Source: Pseudomonas sp. QTF5
GTDB lineage: Bacteria > Pseudomonadota > Gammaproteobacteria > Pseudomonadales > Pseudomonadaceae
NCBI RefSeq assembly: GCF_000512695.2
Contig: NZ_AZRW02000006.1
Location: forward strand, 124,001-188,000
Length of the DNA: 64,000 nt
Reading direction: 5' to 3'
The translations under genes and the position numbers were made by a program. A model generated the notes under the pieces. The model was not told where the DNA came from. It did no database searches and was given only the letters and a program-made list of their open reading frames with translations. How positions within the stretch are numbered: the stretch's first letter is position 1; the number at the start of each line of letters is the position of its first letter. This document shows, one piece after another, positions 55,814-64,000 of the stretch.

Positions 55814-55830
55814 TTGGCACAGCGTTCGCA
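55814..55830 (+). promoter_or_regulatory. Sigma-54-type promoter of the BON-domain gene
   Basis: TTGGCACAGCGTTCGCA: GG at 55816-55817 and GC at 55828-55829 with ten bases between, and a full TGGCAC -24 element. About 65 bases upstream of ATG 55896. Confidence 0.6.
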
Positions 55831-55895
55831 CTCTCTCCTGTAACCCTGCTGACAAGACACGCAGCAGACTTTCCAGAAATACAGGAGTTACTCGT

Positions 55896-56252
55896 ATGAA
55901 GAAGTTCGCTATCGCTGCCGCTACTGCTACCGCGTTGACCCTGACCATGGCCAACGCTGCATTCGCACAGACCACCCAAGCGACTCAGGCACCCATGATG
56001 CTGGCCGCCGGTGAAGTCACTGAAGCGAAAGAGGATGTTTCCGATACCTGGATCACAACCAAAGTCAAAGCAGACCTGGTGACCGAAAAAGGCATCCCTG
56101 GCACTGACATCAAAGTCGAAACCAACAAAGGCGTTGTTTCCCTGTCTTCCATGACCGCTCTGACAGATGCTCAGAAAACAACCGCCGTGGCTATCGCCAA
56201 GAAAATCAAAGGCGTCAAAGCGGTGTCCGCTGACGGCCTGAAATCCGAGTAA
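55896..56252 (+). CDS. Periplasmic BON-domain protein
   Basis: 118 residues. Signal peptide MKKFAIAAATATALTLTMANAAFA, then one BON domain (about 48-115: DTWITTKVKADLVTEKGIPGTDIKVETNKGVVSLSSM, KKIKGVKAVSADGL). BON proteins such as OsmY bind membranes and appear in stress responses. CAGGAGTTACTCGT precedes the start. Monocistronic with a sigma-54-like promoter. Confidence 0.88.
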   Translation: MKKFAIAAATATALTLTMANAAFAQTTQATQAPMMLAAGEVTEAKEDVSDTWITTKVKADLVTEKGIPGTDIKVETNKGVVSLSSMTALTDAQKTTAVAIAKKIKGVKAVSADGLKSE

Positions 56253-56360
56253 AACAAGGCTTCTCGCCTGGACCGGGAGAAGGTGCGGTAGACGGGCCGA
56301 GTCATACGTCTGCCGCAACTTGAGCGTTCATGCGAAAGGTCACAAGGATGTGGCCATTAC

Positions 56361-56390
56361 AGGCCCCGGCATTCGTGTCGGGGCCTGTTC
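56361..56390 (+). terminator. Possible terminator after the BON-domain gene
   Basis: AGGCCCCGGCA, loop TTCG, TGTCGGGGCCT followed by GTTC. Strong stem with weak T run, 108 bases past the stop. Confidence 0.5.
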
Positions 56391-56414
56391 TATTGCGGGC
56401 TACGCAAAACAACT

Positions 56415-56435
56415 GGGAGCGGCACCGCCGCTCCC
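56415..56435. repeat. REP-like perfect palindrome
   Basis: GGGAGCGGC, ACC, GCCGCTCCC, flanked by T and ACA; resembles a contracted REP pair in which the inner sequence is lost. Lies 35 bases from the stop of the DUF2845 gene. Confidence 0.65.
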
Positions 56436-56469
56436 ACATTGACTGGTACCTACATTGGATGCGGTGGAT

Positions 56470-56766
56470 TCAATTCCCACGCTTGCTGGTGATTCGAACC
56501 AAGCGATTCCCTTCAAAGCGCAGGTACTGGTACATCCCGCTGTTGGGCCCGTAGGTCCATTCCTCGACCTGAAACTCTTCCCGCCGATTGGCGCTGCGCT
56601 TGTAGCCCAACACGTCGCGGGCAACGGGCTCTCCGCATTTTTGCAGCACTTCGCCGGACCTGTCCCCTACGCTGATCAATTGACTGCCGCAGCGCAAGGT
56701 ATCGGCCGCCGCAGCCTGTCCGGCAGCCAACACCAGGGCCAGTCTCAGAAGCCAGCGTGCGCCCAT
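56470..56766 (-). CDS. DUF2845 family periplasmic protein
   Basis: 98 residues. Signal peptide MGARWLLRLALVLAAGQAAA, then DTLRCGSQLISVGDRSGEVLQKCGEPVARDVLGY, the DUF2845 pattern with two Cys, and VEEWTYGPNSGMYQYLRFEGNRLVRI. Function unknown. ATG 56766 overlaps the stop of the DUF748 gene (TGATG); GTG 56769 is possible. Confidence 0.82.
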   Translation of the reverse strand: MGARWLLRLALVLAAGQAAAADTLRCGSQLISVGDRSGEVLQKCGEPVARDVLGYKRSANRREEFQVEEWTYGPNSGMYQYLRFEGNRLVRITSKRGN

Positions 56767-59720
56767 CACTCGGCATCCAGATGCATGGGCGTAATGACGC
56801 GACCATCGCTTTCTGCCTCACCGAGGTTGGCGTCAATGAAGTACACGCGGTCATCGGCCAACTGACTCTTGTCCACCAGATAATCCTTGATGCTGCTGGC
56901 CCGTTCTTGACCCAGTTGACGCAACAGCACCTCGCTGGAGCTCCAGAAGCCAATCACGCCTTCACGCATTTTCTTGCTGCGTTCTTCCTTGCCCAGGTCC
57001 TTCCATTCGGCGGGCGGTTGGGTCTTCAGGCGTGTGCGGTAGATCCCTTCGAGCAGCGGGTCTTTCTCGCTGTCCGGCACTTCCAGCAATGAGGCCTGGG
57101 CCGGTACTTTGTCTCCGCGACGCTGGAGCATTTTGTAGTAGTTGTATTGGTATTCCCGCTCCAGGCGTTGCTCGGCGATCAGCGGGCCATCGCTGCTCTT
57201 GGCGGCGGTGCCTTCGATTTCCAGGCGCAGGGCCGGACGTTCCTTGAGCGCCTGAGACAGTTTGACCAGCGCCGCTTCAGCGTCTTTGGTCAGGTCGCTT
57301 GAGCCCGGTGCGAACGCCACGGTGCCCAAGTCTTCCGAACCTCCGCCGCTGACCAGACCGCCAATCATTTTGAATGGCGCTGCTGCGGCTTTCACAATCA
57401 GGTTGCGCAGGGTTTGCCAGACAATCGGCATGACGCTGAACTGCGGGTTGTTCAAGTCGCCGCTCACTGGCAGCTCGATGGAAATCTTGCCGTCGACATC
57501 CTTGAGCAAGGCAATCGCCAGTTTCAGCGGCAGGCTCACGGCGTCTGGACTGTCGACCTTTTCACCCAGTTGCAGCTGCTCGACCACCACTTTGTTTTCG
57601 GCCAGGAGCTGGCCGTTGGTGATTTTGTAATGCAGGTCGAGATTGAGCCGGCCCTTGCGGATGCGGTAACCGGCGAACTTGCCGGAATAGGGCGTCAAGT
57701 TGGTCAGTTCCACCCGTTTGAAACTGGTGGCGATGTCCAGGCTGGCCATCGGGTCGAACGGGTTGACCGAACCCTTGATGGTCACCGGCGCATAGCGGTC
57801 GACCTTGCCTTTGACGTCGACACTGGCCGGTTTTGCCTGGCGGCTGTCGATGGTGCCGATCTTCCCGTTGAGCTGTTGAACGGCCGTGGCGAAGTTCGGG
57901 GTCAGGCTGAAGTCGGCGAAGTTGGCCGAACCATCATTAATGGTTATGCCGCCGATGTGGATGCCCAGCGGTTTTTCTTTTCCGGCTGTCGGTTTGGCTG
58001 CCGCCGCGGTGGTGCCGGAATCGGCCGGTTGCGGGATCAGCAGGTCATCGACGTTGGTGGTGCGATCATCGTTGATCATGAAGCGCGCATAGGGCTGGAA
58101 CAGGTTGACCTTGTCGATCGACAGGCTGTCGCCGTGCTGATAGTTCAGGCCTTCGAGCACCAACTGTTGCCACTTGAGGAAGTCGCGGGTTTTCAGGGTG
58201 TCGAGGGTATGCAGCTGATCGACCTGGGCGCGGCCGGTAACGTTGAACGCCAGCGGCTCGGTGCTTTTCAGGTCGACCGCCAGGTCACTGCCCAGCATGC
58301 CGCTGCGCAGTTCAAGACGAATGAACGGGTTGATGTAGGACTGGGCGACGCGCAGGTCGATGTCCTTGGTCTCTACGTTCAGTTTGGCGCTGATCGGGGC
58401 CAGATTGACCACGCCATCCGCGATGATCTTGCCTTGCTTGCCCACGCCGGTGTCGAGCTTGAGGTTGAAAGGTGAGCCATTGAGGCTGTCGAAATTTTGC
58501 AGGTCCAGGTTCAGTGGACCCAACTCCAGCGCCACCTCCGGTTGAGCCTTGCGGTCGGCCAGGTGCACCCGATAATCACGCAGTTGCACGTCTTTAAGCA
58601 GCACCTGCCAAGGCTTGCTCGGCGCGGTCGGTTCAGGCTTCGGCGAATCGGCTACTGCCGGCGCGCTGGCTGGCTCGGCGTTGGCTTTGTTGGCCGCTTT
58701 GGACGGCTGGCTGGCGAACAGTTTTTGCCAATCGAGTTGCCCATCGGCTTCGAGGGCGGCCCAGGTTTCCAGTTTCTGACTGCGGATCTTGCCGACCACC
58801 ACTTGCTGTTTGGCCAGATCCACGGTGGTTTCGCTGATGTCCAGCCGCTCGAGCTTCGCCAGCGGTCGACCGTCCGCAGTCTTGATGGCGAAAGGCGCGA
58901 TGCTGACGGCAACGTTGCTCAGCAGCAGTTCGGTTTCCTTGGCCAGGTTGAGTTTGTAGTCGGTGCTGAGGCTGACCACGCCATCCTCGAGTGCCAGTGG
59001 CACAGCATCGCGCACATAGGGCCAAAAGGATTTCATCTTGCCGTCGGTGATTTTCAGCTTACCTTCGGAGGCGATCGGGATCAGGCTGAAGTTACCGGTC
59101 CAGTCGATCTGGCCACCTGCCGGGCCGACGGCCACCAACGTCATGTCGGCGCTGTCTTCGGGCAAGGTGCTGAGGTTTTTCAGTTCGAAATCGAGTTTGT
59201 CGTAGAGGAATTCGATGGGTTCGCTGGGCCGTGCATCCTCGAAATGTACGGAGCCACCGGCCAGTTTGATCCGCTCCACGCGTAGCGGGAATGGTTTGGC
59301 GTCCGGATCGACCGGGGTTGGTTCGCTGGCAGGGATTTTGAACAGACCGAGCAGGTTGAGTTTGCCGTCCTTGCCGAAGAGGATTTCGGTCTTGGGTTTG
59401 TCCAGTTCGATATCGGACAGATGCAGCGCCTTGGTCCAGAGGCTGTCGATCTGCAGGTTGGCGTACAGACGTTCGAAGCCCACTTGCTCTTTGCCCGGCT
59501 CGCCGATGACCAGGCCCCAAAGGGTGACTTCAAGGCTGAACGGGTTGAGTTCGATCCGCTGAATCGTCGCAGGTGTCGTGGCGTAGTTGGCCAATTGTTG
59601 GTTGGCGATTCGCAACGCGATGCCCGGCAAAATCAGAAACCCCAACAGGCTATAAAGAGCCAGGGCAGTCAACACGGCGCCGATAGCGCGAATCAATCCT
59701 TTGGGCATGTGCGGCTTCAT
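56766..59720 (-). CDS. DUF748 (AsmA-like) protein with OmpA-like C-terminal domain
   Basis: 984 residues from ATG 59720 (MPKGLIRAIG at 59708 is an alternative). One N-terminal membrane helix (AIGAVLTALALYSLLGFLILPGIAL), then a long repetitive beta region with the AsmA/TamB-like pattern (YATTPATIQRIELNPFSLEVTLWGL, GSVHFEDARPSEP, LNLDLHYKITNGQLLAENKVVVEQLQLG), and a C-terminal OmpA-like stretch (VAFAPGSSDLTKDAEAALVKLSQALKERPALRLEIEG). Possibly spans the periplasm and moves lipid, as the family is now believed to do; this is inference. Coupled to the DUF2845 gene. Confidence 0.83.
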   Translation of the reverse strand: MKPHMPKGLIRAIGAVLTALALYSLLGFLILPGIALRIANQQLANYATTPATIQRIELNPFSLEVTLWGLVIGEPGKEQVGFERLYANLQIDSLWTKALHLSDIELDKPKTEILFGKDGKLNLLGLFKIPASEPTPVDPDAKPFPLRVERIKLAGGSVHFEDARPSEPIEFLYDKLDFELKNLSTLPEDSADMTLVAVGPAGGQIDWTGNFSLIPIASEGKLKITDGKMKSFWPYVRDAVPLALEDGVVSLSTDYKLNLAKETELLLSNVAVSIAPFAIKTADGRPLAKLERLDISETTVDLAKQQVVVGKIRSQKLETWAALEADGQLDWQKLFASQPSKAANKANAEPASAPAVADSPKPEPTAPSKPWQVLLKDVQLRDYRVHLADRKAQPEVALELGPLNLDLQNFDSLNGSPFNLKLDTGVGKQGKIIADGVVNLAPISAKLNVETKDIDLRVAQSYINPFIRLELRSGMLGSDLAVDLKSTEPLAFNVTGRAQVDQLHTLDTLKTRDFLKWQQLVLEGLNYQHGDSLSIDKVNLFQPYARFMINDDRTTNVDDLLIPQPADSGTTAAAAKPTAGKEKPLGIHIGGITINDGSANFADFSLTPNFATAVQQLNGKIGTIDSRQAKPASVDVKGKVDRYAPVTIKGSVNPFDPMASLDIATSFKRVELTNLTPYSGKFAGYRIRKGRLNLDLHYKITNGQLLAENKVVVEQLQLGEKVDSPDAVSLPLKLAIALLKDVDGKISIELPVSGDLNNPQFSVMPIVWQTLRNLIVKAAAAPFKMIGGLVSGGGSEDLGTVAFAPGSSDLTKDAEAALVKLSQALKERPALRLEIEGTAAKSSDGPLIAEQRLEREYQYNYYKMLQRRGDKVPAQASLLEVPDSEKDPLLEGIYRTRLKTQPPAEWKDLGKEERSKKMREGVIGFWSSSEVLLRQLGQERASSIKDYLVDKSQLADDRVYFIDANLGEAESDGRVITPMHLDAE

Positions 59721-59814
59721 TTGTCGGAATCGGAGTGCCTTGGAGTATGGCATGCGTTTGCGGTTCCGAAGCAACCACGCTTTATAGGATTTATCTGATT
59801 ATCGGCGTGGGCTT

Positions 59815-60831
59815 TCAGAGCTGCAGGATCAGTGTTTTCAGCGGCGGCTGCTGATCCATCGACGGGAAATCGCTGCCCGGCGTCAGCACGCTCCACTCAC
59901 GCACCGGGCGCCCGGCCTTCTCTGCGCAGCGCAGAACCTGTTCGCGCCAATCGTCCATGCTGACCTTCGCCAGGTTGTTGCAGCAGATCAGTACGCCATC
60001 GTTGGCGGTGGTCAGCAGCGCCGGTTTGAGCAGGCTCTGATAGTCACGCAACAGGTCGACCGTGCCGAAAGCGCTCTTGGCCCAGGCCGGTGGATCAAGC
60101 AGCACCAGATCGTACTGACGCGGGTCCAGGCGTTGATAGCTCGGCAGTTTCTGGCCGCGACGCTGGCTGATCGGCAGTCCGGCCAGTTGACGAATCGCCG
60201 GGAAGTAATCGGACTGGATGAACTCCATCGTCGGCAATTGCGGGTTGAGCAGACCGTTCTCGCGGCCGACCGCCAGATTGCCTTCGGCAAAGTCCAGGTT
60301 ACACACCTCGCTCGCACCTCCAGCCGCAGCGCTGAGACCAACGCCACAGGTGTAAGCAAACAGGTTCAGCACACTTTTGTTTTTGCTGTGCGCCTTGACC
60401 CAGCCGCGAGCGTTGCGCAGGTCGAGAAACAGCAATGGGTCCTGGCCAGCGTGACGCCCGCGAACCCGGTAGTTCAGTCCCCATTCGTGGCCGATCAAAT
60501 CTTGCAGGGCGGCTTCGTCGGCGCGGTAGACGGTGTCTTCGCGGTCGATGCGCGAGTTGCCACGGGAACGGTCGTTGTAGACCAGCAGGGTGTCGAGGCC
60601 CAGCTGTTGATTGACGATCTCGTGCAGTTGCAGCAGGGCGTCACGCTCCAGTGCCTGGTGAAAGCTCTGCACCAACAGTTGCGGGCCGTAGCGGTCGATG
60701 GTCAGGCCGCCAGCGCCTTCCTGGCTGCCGTGGAACAGGCGATAGCAATCGGTGCCTTGCTGATGCAGCTCGGCGAGCAGGTCCTGGCGACGATCGAGGG
60801 CGGCGCGCAGCGCCTGATTCAAGGAAGACAT
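59815..60831 (-). CDS. Class I SAM-dependent rRNA methyltransferase (RlmI/RlmK-like)
   Basis: 338 residues. N-terminal region (RLFHGSQEGAGGLTIDRYGPQLLVQ) then the Rossmann methyltransferase: NLFAYTCGVGLSAAAGGA near 168 (motif I), LDFAEGNLAVGREN near 190, and the catalytic DPP motif in DLVLLDPPAWAKSAFG near 245. Similar to the C5-cytosine or guanine-N2 23S rRNA enzymes; the exact target is unknown. ATG 60831 by homology; the frame runs upstream to 60978. Confidence 0.82.
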   Translation of the reverse strand: MSSLNQALRAALDRRQDLLAELHQQGTDCYRLFHGSQEGAGGLTIDRYGPQLLVQSFHQALERDALLQLHEIVNQQLGLDTLLVYNDRSRGNSRIDREDTVYRADEAALQDLIGHEWGLNYRVRGRHAGQDPLLFLDLRNARGWVKAHSKNKSVLNLFAYTCGVGLSAAAGGASEVCNLDFAEGNLAVGRENGLLNPQLPTMEFIQSDYFPAIRQLAGLPISQRRGQKLPSYQRLDPRQYDLVLLDPPAWAKSAFGTVDLLRDYQSLLKPALLTTANDGVLICCNNLAKVSMDDWREQVLRCAEKAGRPVREWSVLTPGSDFPSMDQQPPLKTLILQL

Positions 60832-60935
60832 GCTGGGCGGCCTTGCAGGAGGGAATTGGGGGCGCGGGAGTTTAACAGCTATGGGCTTTGAGTTTTGTGG
60901 GCAAATGTGAGGGATGTGGTGGCTGTGAGGCCGCC

Positions 60936-61010
60936 TTCGCGAGCAAGCCCGCTCCCACACTGGATTTGTGCCGTTCATAAATCCAGTGTGGGAGCGGGCT
61001 TGCTCGCGAA
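60936..61010. repeat. Perfect inverted REP pair, 32-base arms, outward arrangement
   Basis: Left arm 60936-60967, right arm 60979-61010, exact complements, loop of 11 bases. The arms start with TTCGCGAGCAAGCCCGCTCC, so the order is opposite to the other complete REP doublets in the window, and the identity extends 7-8 bases beyond the REP core (CTGGATTT). Located between the methyltransferase gene and acs. Confidence 0.92.
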
Positions 61011-61071
61011 GCTTTTAGCTCTTTCGCTCGCCAGTGCTACGCCTTGGCCTTCGCCGATGCACCACACGAGT

Positions 61072-63009
<1,938 letters not shown>

Positions 63010-63087
63010 GACGGTTCCTTATTCTTGTTACGACAAGTAATAAAGATGCGCCCTGTGAATTTTGAGTTCAAGTGTACATAGAACCAA

Positions 63088-63177
63088 TGTGGGAGCGGGC
63101 TTGCTCGCGAAAGCGATTTGTCATTCAGCATTGGTGTCGACTGATACACCGCTTTCGCGAGCAAGCCCGCTCCCACA
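63088..63177. repeat. REP doublet
   Basis: TGTGGGAGCGGGCTTGCTCGCGAA and complement; spacer has CATTCAGCATTGGTGTCGAC. A further partial arm TGTGGGAGCG follows at 63193. Lies between acs and pgi. Confidence 0.9.
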
Positions 63178-63209
63178 GGGTCAGTGATGACCTGTGGGAG
63201 CGTCTCAAA

Positions 63210-64000
63210 TCACCCGCGGTGACGACCGCGGAAGTAGTTGATCAGACCTTGAGTGGACGCATCGTCGGCCGGGGTTTCTTCGCTGCCGACCAGGCGGTTG
63301 TAGACGCCTTTGCCCAGCTCCTTGCCCAGCTCCACACCCCACTGGTCGAAGGCGTTGATGCCCCAGACCACGCTTTGCACGAAGACTTTGTGTTCGTACA
63401 GCGCCACCAGTGCGCCAAGACGACGCGGGCTGATGCGTTCGACCACCAGGGTGTTGCTCGGACGGTTGCCCGGGATCACCTTGTGTGCCGCCAGCTTCTG
63501 TACTTCGTCCTCGCTCATGCCTTTGTCACGCAGCTCGGCTTCGGCCTCGACGCGGGTCTTGCCCAGCATCAGTGCCTGGCTTTGCGACAGGCAGTTGGCG
63601 TACAGCCACTGGTGGTGGTCGGACACCGGGTTGAAGCTGACGATCGGCACGATAAAGTCGGCCGGAATCAGCTGGGTGCCTTGGTGCAGCAACTGGTGAT
63701 AAGCGTGCTGACCGTTGCAGCCGACGCCGCCCCAGATCACCGGGCCGGTATCGGTGGACACTGGCGTGCCATCCTGACGCACGCTCTTGCCGTTGGATTC
63801 CATGTCCAGCTGTTGCAAGTGTTTGGTGATGTTGCGCAGGTAGTGGTCGTACGGCAGGATCGCGTGGCTTTGCGCGCCCCAGAAGTTGCCGTACCAGACG
63901 CCGAGCAACGCCAGCAGTACCGGCATGTTCTGTTCGAAAGGCGCGCTCTGGAAATGCTGGTCCATGGTGTAAGCACCGGACAGCAGCTCCTTGAAGTTCG
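63210..64000 (-). CDS. pgi: Glucose-6-phosphate isomerase, C-terminal part
   Basis: Partial gene running off the right edge; about 263 residues visible. Conserved PGI blocks: [65 protein letters not shown] with the active-site region, and [14 protein letters not shown] near the end with the catalytic Lys. Interconverts glucose-6-phosphate and fructose-6-phosphate. Confidence 0.95.
   Translation of the reverse strand, partial: NFKELLSGAYTMDQHFQSAPFEQNMPVLLALLGVWYGNFWGAQSHAILPYDHYLRNITKHLQQLDMESNGKSVRQDGTPVSTDTGPVIWGGVGCNGQHAYHQLLHQGTQLIPADFIVPIVSFNPVSDHHQWLYANCLSQSQALMLGKTRVEAEAELRDKGMSEDEVQKLAAHKVIPGNRPSNTLVVERISPRRLGALVALYEHKVFVQSVVWGINAFDQWGVELGKELGKGVYNRLVGSEETPADDASTQGLINYFRGRHRG

Noticed and set aside
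56257..56285. CTTCTC...GAGAAG hairpin after the BON-domain gene
   Set aside because: No T run follows; the stem at 56361-56390 is the better candidate.

Overview
The window is a Pseudomonas chromosome segment, most likely from the P. fluorescens complex. The basis is the gene order (fklB, PA4570-like gene, ispB, rplU-rpmA-obg-proB, rpsT/murJ-ribF-ileS-lspA-fkpB-ispH, type IV pilus genes, pilRS, bamD, rluD-pgeF-clpB, ndh, yacG-coaE-pilD/C/B, pilA), which follows the P. aeruginosa PA4572 to PA4525 block as I remember it, and the many REP palindromes with a TGTGGGAGCGGGCTTGCTCGCGA core. No database could be queried.

Layout. 0-14.7 kb is housekeeping: the end of an FKBP isomerase, a small gene behind a good Fur-box match, yjdM, polyprenyl synthesis, ribosomal proteins L21, L27 and S20, the GTPase Obg, proline synthesis, the lipid II flippase, the riboflavin kinase/FAD synthetase, Ile-tRNA synthetase, signal peptidase II and IspH. 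14.7-25.4 kb holds type IV pilus minor pilins (a fimT-like gene inverted against fimU-pilV-pilW-pilX-pilY1-pilE), thiO and the pilSR two-component system. 25.5-31.1 kb is bamD, rluD-pgeF and heat-shock clpB. 31.3-32.1 kb is a tRNA cluster (Asn, then a 253-bp tandemly repeated Pro-Lys unit). 32.2-35.2 kb is an EF-hand secreted protein, ndh, DUF3094 and DUF1780 genes.

35.3-48.2 kb looks accessory relative to the P. aeruginosa order. It carries transport and membrane genes: a ppk2-sulP-AI-2E permease-ion channel run, a benzoate uptake set (benK-benE-benF-like porin) without catabolic genes, a DUF2790 remnant, a TRAP dicarboxylate transporter whose large permease gene is scrambled by an internal inversion plus deletion, and trkH. 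A 1.1 kb non-coding stretch with two facing ~290-bp repeats closes it.

49.3-55.6 kb returns to the conserved order with yacG, coaE and pilD-pilC-pilB transcribed away from pilA, which has a sigma-54 promoter and a PilR-like site. 55.8-64 kb contains a BON-domain secreted protein with its own sigma-54-type promoter, DUF2845 and DUF748/OmpA-like genes, an rRNA methyltransferase, acetyl-CoA synthetase and the 3' part of pgi.

How the genes work together: the pilus parts in this window (minor pilins, adhesin, PilS/PilR, PilD peptidase, PilC platform, PilB motor, PilA pilin) form most of a type IVa pilus system except the secretin/alignment complex and retraction ATPases. I did not find a defence island, CRISPR array, prophage or biosynthetic cluster. 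The least ordinary signals are the rearranged dctM, the tRNA Pro-Lys tandem repeat with one unusual tRNA-Pro, the nested and inverted REP structures, and a secreted EF-hand protein with a doubled EGKCG motif.
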